Numbered from the stretch's first letter, positions 23,620-33,472 are shown. The stretch is 64,000 bases of DNA from Undibacterium pigrum (GCF_003201815.1 NZ_QJKB01000001.1:558001-622000), one strand, 5' to 3'. Notes: generated by a model from the letters alone, not told the origin. Numbers and translations are program-made.

Positions 23620-26600
23620 CTAACAAAAGTCTCTGCTCTTCGTTTCCAATTCTCCCAGCATGTGCGTTAAATCGACCAGGTGCATGCCGATCAAATTTTT
23701 TACTCCTCCCCGTGCCTGCCATTGTCCATAGACACCCAGTAAAGAGGCACCGTAAATTTCCTTTCTGAATTTCTCAACGATAGACTGCCAACAAATGACA
23801 TTGACAGTCCCGGTCTCGTCTTCAACGGTCAAAAAGACTACGCCCTTTGCCGTTTGGGGTCTCTGGCGGCAAATAACAATCCCACATCCACGTACGAATT
23901 TTCGGTCTTCACAAACATCGAGTACTTTTGCTGAAAGAAATTCCTGTTTCTTTAGCTTGGCACGCAACAGCGAAAGTGGATGCCGCCCCAAGGTCAGTCC
24001 AATGCTGCGGTAATCAGCAACAATCGTTTCACCTTCTGAGGGCGCTTCTAACTCTACGAGCTCTTCGGGAATAATGGCATCGCGCAGCAAGCCTTTGTCT
24101 GGGATACTGACAGTGGATTGCCACAATGCCTGGCGCCGGTTTCCAGAAAGTGGCTCCAAAGCATCGGCCGCAGCCAAGGCTTTGATGTTGTGACTATCCA
24201 ATTTAGCTCTGCTGGAGAGATCTGCCACACTAGAGAATGGCCGAATGGCTCTGGCTTCCTCTATCCGCCAGGCGGCCTCGCGTTCCATCCCGCTGATCAG
24301 ATTAAGCCCGAGTCTGACTGCTGGCTGGCCAGCCGGGTTTGGTTCTAGACTGGCGTCCCAATTGCTTATCGTCACATCTATCGGCCTGACAATTAGTCCA
24401 TGGCGCTTGCCATCCTGGACAAGTGAAGATGGTGAATAAAATCCCAAAGGTTGACTATTTAAAAGGCCGCACAGAAATGCGGCAGGTTCATGGCACTTTA
24501 ACCAGCAACTTGCATAGGCTAACAATGCAAAGGAGGCAGCATGCGATTCGGGAAATCCGTAGGACGCGAATCCTCGAATTTGACTGATGATGGACTCCGC
24601 GAATTCCGCCGTGTAACCGCGCTCACTCATGCCAGCTCTTAGCTTTGCGTCGAATTGCTCAAGATTTCCTTTCCGCTTCCATGCCGCCATGGCTCTGCGC
24701 AACTGATCAGCTTCGCCAGGCGAGAAACCGGCTGCCACCATTGCAATCTGCATGACCTGTTCCTGGAAAATAGGTATCCCCAATGTCCGTTCCAGTACTG
24801 CTTCCATTGCCGGGCTGGGATAGCTCACAGACTCTTCGCCAGTACGCCTGCTCAGATAGGGCTTGAGCATGCCACCTTCAATCGGGCCTGGGCGGATAAT
24901 CGCTATTTCGATCACGAGGTCGTAAAAGGTTCTTGGCCGCATGCGGGGCAACATGCTCATTTGGGCACGACTTTCAATCTGGAACGTACCAACCGTGTCT
25001 GCATCGCAAATCATGTCGTAGGTCAGTGGATCTTCCGGAGGGATATCTGACAATTCAAAGCGCTCACCACGTTGCTCTGAGATGAGCTCCAGAGTCCGGC
25101 GTATGCAACTGAGCATGCCCAAGGCCAGGATGTCGATCTTGAGAAGTCCGACGGCATCAATATCGTCCTTATCCCACTGAATGACGCTACGGTCTTTCAT
25201 CGCCGCATTCTCTACTGGCACCAAGCGACATAATTTTTCTTTTGAAATGACGAAGCCGCCTGGGTGCTGCGACATATGCCGCGGAAACATCATCATCTTA
25301 TCGGCTATGTCAGACCATGTATTGGCGATGGGAGAGTCTGGATCAAAACTGCAGTCCTGCAGTCGTTGTCGCAGGTCGGCGCTGCCACCCCAACCATGCC
25401 TGGCCTTGGCCACTTTCTCGACAATCGACAGATCGACACCAAGTGCCTTGCCAACATCACGCAACACGCTTTTAGGACGGTAAGAAATCACTACTGCCGT
25501 CAGCGCTGCGTTCAATCTTCCATATTTTTGATAGATGTACTGGATGACTTCTTCCCGGCGCTGATGCTCAAAGTCCACATCTATGTCTGGGGGTTCATTT
25601 CGCTCGCGGGAAATGAAGCGTTCGAAGAGCATGGTGCCGCGAGCAGGGTCTACCTCTGTGATACCCAGGCAAAAGCAAACCGTGCTGTTGGCGGCGGAAC
25701 CACGTCCCTGGCAGAGGATATTCTGACTGCGCGCAAAACGGACAATGTCATAGACTGACAGGAAATACGGTTCGTAGTTCAGATCTTCAATCAACTTCAG
25801 TTCATACTCCAATTGCGCTTGAACCGATTCAGGTATGCCCGCCGGAAAACGCCAGTGCGCACCTATGTAACTTTCCTTACGAAGATAGCTGGTAACAGTG
25901 TCCCCCTTAGGGACAAACTCTTCTGGGTATTGATACCGGAGTTCGTCTAATGTAAAAGTGCATCGCTGGGCGACCCGAATTGTTTCATCGAGCGCAGCCC
26001 GGTCGTAGAGATTTCCCAGGCGTAGACGTGAACGCAAATGTTGTTCGGCATTGGAAGCCAGGCGATATCCACATTCAGCAATTGGCAATTTATGCCGAAT
26101 GGCCGTCATCGTGTCCTGCACTGGTTTATAGGATCTGACGTGCATACAAACGTCACCAGTGGCTACGATAGGCAGTCCATACATTTCAGACACAGCACGA
26201 ATCACCTCGGTATGGCGGTCATCCATTGATCGATTATGCAAAGTCAGTGCGATGCGGGCGCGGCCTGGCGCCGTGTGCACCAACCAGGCCGCCTGAGGCG
26301 ACAAGGTGTCGATATCGATTCCATATCCGGGTGCCAGGATTAACTGGCAGTCAGGCATGCCTTTTAGATGACTCAAGTCTCCCTTGGGATGTGCCAGATC
26401 TTCTGGCTTGATCAGATAACTGCCTTTTTTGATGCGAGTGCGACCAACTGTAATGAGCTCGCATAGATTTCCGTAGCCATTTTTATTTTTTGCCAAAACA
26501 ATCAAATTGAATGGCGGGCTATGGTTTTCAGGGGTAACGATCATCTGGCTGCCGATAATCAAATGCAGGCCGTGCTTTTTTGCCTCGACGTGTGCTCGGA

Positions 26601-26763
26601 CGACACCCGCGACACTACATTCGTCTGTAATTGCCAGCGCTTGGTAGCCTAACTTGACTGCACGCTGTACCAGGTCTTCCGGCGATGATGCCCCCTTGAG
26701 AAAACTGTAGTGGCTAAATGTCTGTAGCTCGGCATATGCCGGCAGGATGGATGGGATCGACAT
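23620..26763 (-). CDS. dnaE2: Error-prone DNA polymerase DnaE2
   Basis: 1047 aa, a normal length for DnaE2/ImuC. It has an N-terminal PHP domain (YAELQTFSHYSFLKGASSPEDLV, then AITDECSVAGVVRAH), the polymerase catalytic core with GRGSAANS (353-360) and PPDIDVDFEH (392-399), and a C-terminal OB fold (GVVFLTVEDETGTVNVICW). It ends with the usual LETKSRDF tail. It is a C-family polymerase that inserts nucleotides opposite damage in the SOS mutasome with ImuA and ImuB. It is the last gene of the operon, 5 bp after imuB. A diverged copy of its first 100 codons lies at 48.6 kb. Confidence 0.97.
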   Translation of the reverse strand: MSIPSILPAYAELQTFSHYSFLKGASSPEDLVQRAVKLGYQALAITDECSVAGVVRAHVEAKKHGLHLIIGSQMIVTPENHSPPFNLIVLAKNKNGYGNLCELITVGRTRIKKGSYLIKPEDLAHPKGDLSHLKGMPDCQLILAPGYGIDIDTLSPQAAWLVHTAPGRARIALTLHNRSMDDRHTEVIRAVSEMYGLPIVATGDVCMHVRSYKPVQDTMTAIRHKLPIAECGYRLASNAEQHLRSRLRLGNLYDRAALDETIRVAQRCTFTLDELRYQYPEEFVPKGDTVTSYLRKESYIGAHWRFPAGIPESVQAQLEYELKLIEDLNYEPYFLSVYDIVRFARSQNILCQGRGSAANSTVCFCLGITEVDPARGTMLFERFISRERNEPPDIDVDFEHQRREEVIQYIYQKYGRLNAALTAVVISYRPKSVLRDVGKALGVDLSIVEKVAKARHGWGGSADLRQRLQDCSFDPDSPIANTWSDIADKMMMFPRHMSQHPGGFVISKEKLCRLVPVENAAMKDRSVIQWDKDDIDAVGLLKIDILALGMLSCIRRTLELISEQRGERFELSDIPPEDPLTYDMICDADTVGTFQIESRAQMSMLPRMRPRTFYDLVIEIAIIRPGPIEGGMLKPYLSRRTGEESVSYPSPAMEAVLERTLGIPIFQEQVMQIAMVAAGFSPGEADQLRRAMAAWKRKGNLEQFDAKLRAGMSERGYTAEFAESIISQIRGFASYGFPESHAASFALLAYASCWLKCHEPAAFLCGLLNSQPLGFYSPSSLVQDGKRHGLIVRPIDVTISNWDASLEPNPAGQPAVRLGLNLISGMEREAAWRIEEARAIRPFSSVADLSSRAKLDSHNIKALAAADALEPLSGNRRQALWQSTVSIPDKGLLRDAIIPEELVELEAPSEGETIVADYRSIGLTLGRHPLSLLRAKLKKQEFLSAKVLDVCEDRKFVRGCGIVICRQRPQTAKGVVFLTVEDETGTVNVICWQSIVEKFRKEIYGASLLGVYGQWQARGGVKNLIGMHLVDLTHMLGELETKSRDFC

Positions 26764-26832
26764 GGGAGTCAGGCAAAAAAACCATGTAAAAACCAGCGAG
26801 GATCGTTGGTACGTTCAAGATAGATCCAGTAG
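26468..26832 (-). repeat. Direct repeat A: dnaE2 5' end / imuB 3' end (intact copy)
   Basis: These 365 bp recur at 48634-48997 in the same orientation, with about 93% identity counted by eye. The last 70 bp, which include the imuB end, are identical. Confidence 0.85.
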
Positions 26833-28235
26833 ACGGTGTCATCCTGACCTTGCGCGACATAATAGTCCCGGGCCGTCATCACTTCATCAAACCAGCCACA
26901 TTCAATCCGCTCGGGACCTTTGATGAGCTGCAGCGGTGAACTGTAAAACGGGCGATTGTCACGCATCAGCAACTGTATCGGATTTTTTAGCAACCAGGAT
27001 GGCCGTTCAAGATCCAGCGAGTCTGACACCTGTTTGGGACGTTTATCGGTCGCGGGCACCCAGCAATTGGCCACCTCAGGGCGATGGTCTTCTTTCACGG
27101 ACAGTGTCAGGACATTTTCTTTCCCGAGCCTGGCTGTGAGCAATTCCATCAATTTATTCAGATCTTCTTTCGTGCCGCCAGGCTCGGGAAATAAAGAATC
27201 GGTTGGCGGCTGCATGTCCGATACCTGCACGACTTCAAGTCGCAGCGCGATAACGGGGCCTATGAGCTCGATGCGCCCGAGTCTCTCCTTCAATAGTCGA
27301 AGCAAATGATCTTCATGCCAGACAGGTTCCGCTAGCGCCACTTCAAGCAAAGTCGGTGGGATCGCATACCGGCCGCGTTCATGCTCAAGAAACAGAGTAA
27401 ACCGGGTTACCGCCTTTTGTAATGAGACAAGCCAGCCTATAAGTTGCGCGATCAGGCTATGGGCACCAAGCATCAATGCTTCAGCATGTTCAATTCTGTC
27501 GTGGGTCTCCACCCTGGCGGAAAATGTCAGTGGCGTTTTAATCCAATTAAAAAGCTCTGGTGCTAATCCATAGGCTTTGTCCAACTCCAGTATCAGTTGC
27601 TCGTTAGTGCGACGCTGCAAAGCTGCTCGGGGATACTGGCGCAACTGACCGACAGACTGGCATCCGATGCCCTGTAACCAATCTTGCAGCTTGCTTGAGC
27701 TTGGCAATAATCCGACTGGAAGCTTGTCGACGGCCCGTTTCATCGTATCTACCTTGATGGTCCTGCGCTGGCGTCGCCCCCTGGAGGCAGGGGCACGAGA
27801 GAGCAGCCAGGCAGCCATTGCGGTTGGGGCGCAAGCCAGGCGGCAAGTGAGACCTAAAGAATTCACGGATTGTCTGATCAGCCGGCAAATAGACGGATGC
27901 CCGCCAAAAAGTTTCAGGCTGGCCGTGACATCGAGCAAAATGCAGTTATCAGCGGCGTACGTCACTTCTGGGGTATATCTGAGTAAAGCGAGGCCCAGGG
28001 CTTCAAAAGCCAGGTTCTCGCGGTCTGGATCACGATCCAGCATGATGACACTTGGAGCGACTGCGGACACGCCACCGCGGCGCATATCAAACCCAACACC
28101 TAAAGCAACAGCCTGGCGGCTGGCAATCAGCACACGCTCTTTATCGATGACCGCATAGGGGCCAGGCTCAGACCAAGAGGGTCTGAGTGCTTCGAGCTGC
28201 AGATATCGAAGGCATAGGCTGATCCACGTGCGCAT
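26769..28235 (-). CDS. imuB: ImuB, Y-family-polymerase-like mutasome protein
   Basis: 488 aa. The N-terminal two thirds follow the DinB/UmuC fold (AVIDKERVLIASRQAVALGVGFDMRRG, then the thumb/little-finger region), but the catalytic Asp-Glu pair of active Y-family polymerases is not seen, as usual for ImuB. The protein acts as the hub that links DnaE2 and ImuA to the beta clamp. A clamp-binding motif is expected in the C-terminal half, but I could not fix it. It overlaps the end of imuA by 68 nt and precedes dnaE2 by 5 bp. Confidence 0.93.
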   Translation of the reverse strand: MRTWISLCLRYLQLEALRPSWSEPGPYAVIDKERVLIASRQAVALGVGFDMRRGGVSAVAPSVIMLDRDPDRENLAFEALGLALLRYTPEVTYAADNCILLDVTASLKLFGGHPSICRLIRQSVNSLGLTCRLACAPTAMAAWLLSRAPASRGRRQRRTIKVDTMKRAVDKLPVGLLPSSSKLQDWLQGIGCQSVGQLRQYPRAALQRRTNEQLILELDKAYGLAPELFNWIKTPLTFSARVETHDRIEHAEALMLGAHSLIAQLIGWLVSLQKAVTRFTLFLEHERGRYAIPPTLLEVALAEPVWHEDHLLRLLKERLGRIELIGPVIALRLEVVQVSDMQPPTDSLFPEPGGTKEDLNKLMELLTARLGKENVLTLSVKEDHRPEVANCWVPATDKRPKQVSDSLDLERPSWLLKNPIQLLMRDNRPFYSSPLQLIKGPERIECGWFDEVMTARDYYVAQGQDDTVYWIYLERTNDPRWFLHGFFA

Positions 28236-28902
28236 TGTTGTGATCCGGTAAATGTTTGCTGATGGGCATATCAGGTAAGGTTAAATAAAGAGACTTGTCT
28301 GAGTGAGGGCCCCGTCGCTTGATAATTTCTACATTGACTCCGCCGCGCGCCGGTCGCAACACCAGTCTGAGTGGTGCCGGAGATGTGTCCCGTTGAGCTG
28401 CCAGCGGTCGCAGCAAAAAGAAACAGGTGTCTGTTGTTTGCGCGGCCAAGTTCAGGCGGCGCAGCGCCTCAGCCCGAATATTGGTCTGCCATAGCATGAC
28501 CGCACCGAAACATCCATTTTTGAGAACCTGTTCGGTCGTCCATAAAGCATCAGCCGTCGAAGAGCATTTCATCCAGAACAGTCTGTCATCAGCCAGTTCC
28601 CATCTTTGGAAAGCCAGGCCGTTGGGAATATGCGGCGGATGGATGAAGGCAATGCGTTGAGTTTTAGCGATTTCGGCCAAAACAGGTTTTAACAACTGAA
28701 GTTCACCTATGCCAGCTTGCACCAAGAGTAATTCGATCAGCGAAGATCTTGGCCAACCGGCATTTGGTAATTCTGCATCCAGATCATCAAATCCAGACGA
28801 TGTTGTGGATGCTTTGTAAACGGCGATCTCATTTGCGCGCCATATTGCATGGGGCATTTTGCCAATAACGCTTGAGATGGATGATGAAGATGCCGCTGAC
28901 AT
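28168..28902 (-). CDS. imuA: ImuA, RecA-like translesion synthesis protein
   Basis: 244 aa. RecA/SulA-like fold of the ImuA family: FDDLDAELPNAGWPRSSLIELLLVQAGIGELQLLKPVLAE, IAFIHPPHIPNGLAF, and APLRLVLRPARGGVNVEIIKRRG. It lacks a proper Walker A (SSLIEL in its place), as is normal for these proteins. It is the first gene of the SOS-induced imuA-imuB-dnaE2 operon, with a LexA box 39 bp before the start. The last 68 nt overlap imuB in another frame. Confidence 0.93.
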   Translation of the reverse strand: MSAASSSSISSVIGKMPHAIWRANEIAVYKASTTSSGFDDLDAELPNAGWPRSSLIELLLVQAGIGELQLLKPVLAEIAKTQRIAFIHPPHIPNGLAFQRWELADDRLFWMKCSSTADALWTTEQVLKNGCFGAVMLWQTNIRAEALRRLNLAAQTTDTCFFLLRPLAAQRDTSPAPLRLVLRPARGGVNVEIIKRRGPHSDKSLYLTLPDMPISKHLPDHNNAHVDQPMPSISAARSTQTLLV

Positions 28903-28940
28903 GGTTTTATTGCTATGAAGTTGAATTTAAAATGGATAAA

Positions 28941-28960
28941 TACTGATTGCATGTACAGTA
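28941..28960 (-). promoter_or_regulatory. LexA (SOS) box of imuA
   Basis: TACTGATTGCATGTACAGTA has the CTG-N10-CAG core with the flanking TA pairs of a strong LexA site. It lies 39 bp upstream of imuA, so the cassette should be induced by DNA damage. Confidence 0.9.
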
Positions 28961-29345
28961 TATGCATAGAAAATTCAAATGTCATCTTCATTTTAGCGAT
29001 GATGCCTTAGTGCCAAGAAAGCTTATGTCACGATACTTTTTCTTTTTAAGCAAGAAAGAAGTGTATTTTTACAACGCTTTTTAAATTATCAAAAGAAGTA
29101 ACTATATTTATAACTTTAAAATATGAAGGACGGTAGCATTCAAATGTTTACTTTCATTAAAAATTTAATATTGAACTAGATGCAGACGCGGAAATTGGAA
29201 CAAGCGACATTTCAGTCCGGAACTCAGTATTAAAAATCACTTGATCGTATTCAAACTCAAATTAATTTTTGAAGATTTTGGGCCTATATGTATTTGAAGC
29301 TAGGGCGAGATTTTTGATCAGCAAAACAACGAGAGGAAATTGGAA
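28961..29345. other. AT-rich intergenic region, start of the accessory island
   Basis: About 385 bases, distinctly AT-richer than the imu genes, with no supported gene. It presumably contains the promoter of the secreted-protein gene at 29346. I could not choose among several A/T-rich -10 candidates. Confidence 0.4.
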
Positions 29346-31010
29346 ATGATAAAAGCGCCAAGAGGTATCGCATTATTGCTAAGCACACTAGCCTTGATTT
29401 CGTTGCATTCTTTTGCGGGAGATGGAGAGGATCCAGAAGCACGGCCCCCAACCAGGATAGTGAATGCGCCGACTTTAGATTCAATTGGCGGTGACGCTGT
29501 CGAAGTTTTCTTTTCCAAGTCTACCGCAGATGGAAACAAAACCTTGTATTACACCAATCCCTTTTTTAAAGCCGATTTCGTTAAATTCAAAAGCGATGTT
29601 GCAAAGGCTTGTACGTCTGGTGTGGCCGCATCAACTGTCAAAACTGTTGGACTGCCCGTTGCGTTTTGGTCGAACAATTATAAAATTGAATTGGCATCAA
29701 AGCTGTCTGCCGAACTGGGTGTGCCGATAAATCCAAATTCAATATTAGTTTACCCGCACTTCCAAATAGTAATACGACTTGTCATCGACGAAAAAAGTCG
29801 GATTTTATGGAAAAATCCTTCAGATCCGATGAATCGCGAGGCAGCTATGCCAAACCGAACAACCGTTGGATTTTCCTCTGAAATAATTAATGTTCGTGGA
29901 AACTGTTCAGAGTTATTAGAAATCGGTCAAAATCCACAATGGATTAAGGCAGATATGTACTCGAAGAACGATACGGCCACGTTGGATATGGTCTCAATCA
30001 AATACGATTCTGTAATTGAGAACTTGACGTCTTTAGATGGAAGCATTGATTCCAGCCAGGGCGGTGGCATCGTTGTCTCCACCAGAAGCGAAGGCAACTA
30101 TGGCCGGTCTGGATTTTCGTTGCTTGGACCAGCCAGCAAAAATACTGGAGGCGGCTCAACGACAAACTCGACTACTTCCACCGATACTAGAACCAGATTT
30201 GTAAGTGAGTCATTCGTCAATTCCGTAGCAAGAAAAGCAGCAACACAATTTCAGGCCACCAGTTTCATTGAAAGTACGATGATGTCAGTTGGCGAAGTAA
30301 GCGATAAATTGGCTAAATTTGTATTAGAGAACGCAGTGGAAGAAAAGGCAATAATCAAAAAAATAGGGGAAGATCAATGGGCGGTAATTGTCCAAGGTAC
30401 GACCTACGCATTGCCAAAAGATTCTGTAGATATTTTAATGAGTGGCAAACCTGGCTTTAGATCGAAACTAGATGCTACCTCGGATATGTCACTTGACTAC
30501 GAAGGCGTTAAAGCCGGAGAAAAGCGATCCGAGGGAGCCGAGTTTGATACCAAGGATGACATTAGTTGGAAATTTACAGGCAACGATTGGGTTCCTACTA
30601 CAGTACGCCTACGAGTTGTCAATCTTTCGACGCTCAGGTTGAAAACTCAAGCAACAGAAAGTGTTGTTCGGATCGCTCGTAAAACTCACCTCATTGCAAC
30701 TGAACTACGGCCAATCGGTAATGTCGCTACAGAATGGCGAACCTGGGCTCAGCGGACAGGTGCAGCTGAAAAAAGAATTGACGAACAAGTTACAGCCTTG
30801 GAAGTGGAGCGAGGACGACTGAAAGAATTAAACGACAAGTATGCTGCATTGACTACGAGATTAGCCCAAGCCGAAGGTAGGATAATTCCATTGGAGAATA
30901 AATTTAATGCTGATAATGAGCTAAATAAGAAAATTGCAGCTTGTGGGGCAAACGGTCCACGCTATTCCTGGAACCGTGGCGAATGTGTATACACACCTAG
31001 AGATAGGTGA
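29346..31010 (+). CDS. Large secreted protein of unknown function
   Basis: 554 aa from ATG 29346, with AGAGGA 8 nt upstream; TTG 29340 is also in frame. A Sec signal peptide (IALLLSTLALISLHSFAG) is followed by a soluble, Ser/Thr/Asn-rich chain. Residues near 250-290 are a low-complexity Gly/Ser/Thr linker (SSQGGGIV...NTGGGSTTNSTTSTDT), and residues 470-530 form a heptad-like coiled coil (RIDEQVTALEVERGRLKELNDKYAAL...AEGRIIPLENKF). Two Cys near the end could pair. It resembles periplasmic scaffold proteins in shape only; I recognise no family. A terminator follows, so it is a one-gene unit. Confidence 0.7.
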   Translation: MIKAPRGIALLLSTLALISLHSFAGDGEDPEARPPTRIVNAPTLDSIGGDAVEVFFSKSTADGNKTLYYTNPFFKADFVKFKSDVAKACTSGVAASTVKTVGLPVAFWSNNYKIELASKLSAELGVPINPNSILVYPHFQIVIRLVIDEKSRILWKNPSDPMNREAAMPNRTTVGFSSEIINVRGNCSELLEIGQNPQWIKADMYSKNDTATLDMVSIKYDSVIENLTSLDGSIDSSQGGGIVVSTRSEGNYGRSGFSLLGPASKNTGGGSTTNSTTSTDTRTRFVSESFVNSVARKAATQFQATSFIESTMMSVGEVSDKLAKFVLENAVEEKAIIKKIGEDQWAVIVQGTTYALPKDSVDILMSGKPGFRSKLDATSDMSLDYEGVKAGEKRSEGAEFDTKDDISWKFTGNDWVPTTVRLRVVNLSTLRLKTQATESVVRIARKTHLIATELRPIGNVATEWRTWAQRTGAAEKRIDEQVTALEVERGRLKELNDKYAALTTRLAQAEGRIIPLENKFNADNELNKKIAACGANGPRYSWNRGECVYTPRDR

Positions 31011-31075
31011 TTTTCAACGCTATTAAAATATGCCGTACCAAGTTTTTACAATCTACAGTAGTGCCTTAGCTGAAA

Positions 31076-31100
31076 AAAAGCCGTCTAACGGGCGGCTTTT
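31076..31100. terminator. Rho-independent terminator
   Basis: A 10-bp stem (AAAAGCCGTC / GGCGGCTTTT, one G-T pair) with loop TAACG. Its symmetrical A/T tails could serve the convergent genes at 29346 and 31132. Confidence 0.7.
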
Positions 31101-31131
31101 CTGTCTCACGCAATTTTTAACTCATATCACA

Positions 31132-31581
31132 CTACAAATATGCTTGCACTGAAAATCGGGATTGGAGCTCCAGTGCATCCTCTATATCCAAATTGAGCTT
31201 GGTTTCGATCAGATGGCGGCCATCCTTGAGCGTATATATTTGTACCCAAGGTTCTTTCTGGCCAAAATTTCCAAACTGAACATCTGACAATTCGTTTAAC
31301 TGCCAGCCTGTAGATTTATTTAACCAGTCAGGCGAAAGTAGAGAAATCTGTGTCAATTCCAAGTTGGCGTCACTACGGATGAGCTTGCAAATTTTTTCCA
31401 AATCGGAAAAATTGCTGACTATTTTTCTTCCGGTGAGGCGAGAATACTCCTCGATCTGCACGTATTCAACAAAAAAGTAAGGGGCATTTAATTCCAAATC
31501 AACGCAAAGCCAGTTGTAAACGGGGGAATCTTTGGAAGGAAAAATATTACGTGCTAGGTAGGAATCGTTCGTTGTAATCAT
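31132..31581 (-). CDS. Hypothetical protein
   Basis: 149 aa, mixed alpha/beta composition, many aromatic and acidic residues (NWLCVDLELNAPYFFVEYVQIEEYSRLTG, GQKEPWVQIYTLKDGRHLIETKLN). No membrane helix, signal peptide or known motif. It could be an immunity- or Imm-type small protein by composition, but there is no toxin neighbour to support that. Convergent with the secreted-protein gene. Confidence 0.5.
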   Translation of the reverse strand: MITTNDSYLARNIFPSKDSPVYNWLCVDLELNAPYFFVEYVQIEEYSRLTGRKIVSNFSDLEKICKLIRSDANLELTQISLLSPDWLNKSTGWQLNELSDVQFGNFGQKEPWVQIYTLKDGRHLIETKLNLDIEDALELQSRFSVQAYL

Positions 31582-31692
31582 AGATGCTATCAGCTACTTC
31601 AATGTATCAATGCAATTTAAGTTATTTTGATTCAAATTCAAAAATACACAGTTGTGCTTATAAAATGTAAGGCAAAGGATAAGAAAATGTTT

Positions 31693-32055
31693 TTATCGCT
31701 TTGGAGTAGGCTTTCGAGATTTGTTTCTGAAATATCGAATGATTTTTCGAAAAACCAAAAACCAAAGACCAAAAATAAAAATACTGACAATAGTGTTAAT
31801 GACATTAACCCCATTTAGATCGAAATTCGGAAATGCACGTTGAAAAAAAAATACACCAAGCAGATACCCTAATGCAATCAGGCAGATCCAACCAAAACCC
31901 GTAATCTCCCCCCCAGTCTCATACATCACGCCGCCGCAGATTCTGCACTGGTGCTGAGTTTTTGAATACCGCAGTTTTCCCAACAAAAATGGACTGTAAT
32001 GATATAGGTGCGGTAAACCCTCATGCTTGCAGTAGGGGCATTCTATTGTATCCAA
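31693..32055 (-). CDS. Zinc-ribbon membrane protein
   Basis: 120 aa. It opens with a four-Cys zinc ribbon: IECPYCKHEG and QHQCRICGG (CxxC-x25-CxxC). Two hydrophobic helices follow (GFGWICLIALGYLLGVFFF, VNTIVSIFIFGLWFLVF), then a basic tail. Such proteins are common and uncharacterised. It stands alone; the gene upstream on the plus strand is an XRE regulator 287 bp away. Confidence 0.65.
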   Translation of the reverse strand: MDTIECPYCKHEGLPHLYHYSPFLLGKLRYSKTQHQCRICGGVMYETGGEITGFGWICLIALGYLLGVFFFQRAFPNFDLNGVNVINTIVSIFIFGLWFLVFRKIIRYFRNKSRKPTPKR

Positions 32056-32341
32056 GCGAACCTCCTATTTCCTAGGAATTGAGTTATGGGTGAATTCAGT
32101 CTGCAAATGATGGATATACCTCCAAGCGGCGCGCATCAATTGAACATGCAACTCAGATAGCTGTTACGAATAGAAGCTAAGAACGAGTGCTTCCATAAAA
32201 AATGCTTAATCAACTTTATTTTAAAAATAAAATTGAAAAGTAAACCTTGTACGTCCATTTTATTAAATTATAAACGCAATAGGAAGTTTAAAGAAGCCCT
32301 CAATGTTGATTAACTATCAGCAGTCAACTTTGGAGGTTTAC

Positions 32342-32668
32342 ATGAAGGACGTTCGGCACCTGGTTGGAGAGCGCGTACAGATTCTGCGCAAGCGAAAGCT
32401 GCTTTCGCAGGAAGAACTGGCTGGAAAAATAGAAATAGACACAAAGTCGCTAAGCCGATTAGAAAGGGGCCTGCATTACCCATCGCTTGAGACTCTAGAA
32501 CGAATTCGGAGCGAGCTGGGAGTGGAATTGAAGGACTTCTTTGATTTTGATGGAGAGCCATCAGCTGAAGAGCTGAGAGAGTTCTTGTTACGAACTGCTA
32601 GCAAGGCTGACTATGAGTTATTGGTGAAAATGAGCAACGCGGTTAAAGATGCGTTGAAAGACCACTAA
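32342..32668 (+). CDS. XRE-family regulator
   Basis: 108 aa from ATG 32342 with TGGAGG 6 nt upstream. The Cro/C1 HTH takes most of the protein: VGERVQILRKRKLLSQEELAGKIEIDTKSLSRLERGLHYPSLETLERIRSELGVELKDFF. The C-terminal helices are acidic. No partner gene is adjacent, though the unknown pair at 33104-34170 lies downstream on the same strand, 435 bp away, and could be a target. Confidence 0.8.
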   Translation: MKDVRHLVGERVQILRKRKLLSQEELAGKIEIDTKSLSRLERGLHYPSLETLERIRSELGVELKDFFDFDGEPSAEELREFLLRTASKADYELLVKMSNAVKDALKDH

Positions 32669-33103
32669 ACAATAGCACCATTGTCCCGCATAAATTCCAT
32701 TAACGTGCCGCCACAAACCCGAAATCTGATTTGATCAAGTAAATTCATCCAAACGTGGAATGCGCAAATTAGCAATGACTAAGCTTTCGTATTCAATCTT
32801 GGTCCGACAGCAACTGGGGGACGAGTTAAAGCATTCACATGCCCGAAAGCAGCTCACCACAGACCGACGGTATCGAGTGTTGTACAGTTAGTCAGCAACA
32901 GGCATAGCCTATACGGAATGACTGCATATCTTAGTGTTCGTCAAATCACTCCAAAGCTTTTCTGTTCAGTTCGCTTGTGCAGGCTTACATAAGCCATTCA
33001 CTTACACTTCATCCACGGACGCTCAGTAAAGTTTTCCGCAAAGCAGCTTGTGTCTATTGCCGAAATTCTAGTAACATCAAGTGTCTAAATTTTACTTCGA
33101 CCA
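32669..33103. other. Non-coding stretch before the unknown gene pair
   Basis: About 435 bases with short overlapping frames only. No ribosome site, strong hairpin or repeat was found. Confidence 0.35.
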
Positions 33104-33472
33104 ATGTCCGACGAAATCTATCACCGGCTTGCCACTGGCCAACCGAATCAAGACTTCCACACCGCACTTAGCCAGGTTTCGACTGGGGAAGTATGGGGCG
33201 GGGTTTCGATGTTTGGGAGCCGCTTCCCGACCGTTCGAGCTTTCAGAGGCCCATTGCCCGATGGAATGGATGGGGTTGAATTTTCGACACCTGTGCCGCC
33301 AACACCTGGTTCTTCGACTCCAACGGAAGTTTATTGGAAACTCCATGAGCAGAGCCCCAAAGTATTGCCATCATCCGACGGTGATTTCGCCCGGATCCGA
33401 GCGACAATACACAAGGTCCGCTATACCAAAGCGGGAAACCTAAGGCCTCGCTGTGAATGGATCCGATCATGA
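33104..33472 (+). CDS. Unknown protein, first gene of a coupled pair
   Basis: 122 aa. Composition and flow (YHRLATGQPNQDFHTALSQVS, then GSRFPTVRAFRGPLPDGMDG and VEFSTPVPPTPGSSTPTEVYW) look like a real folded protein, while the overlapping frames here do not. No family is recognised and no good ribosome site is seen at the ATG. Its TGA overlaps the next start as ATGA, a sign of translational coupling. Confidence 0.5.
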   Translation: MSDEIYHRLATGQPNQDFHTALSQVSTGEVWGGVSMFGSRFPTVRAFRGPLPDGMDGVEFSTPVPPTPGSSTPTEVYWKLHEQSPKVLPSSDGDFARIRATIHKVRYTKAGNLRPRCEWIRS

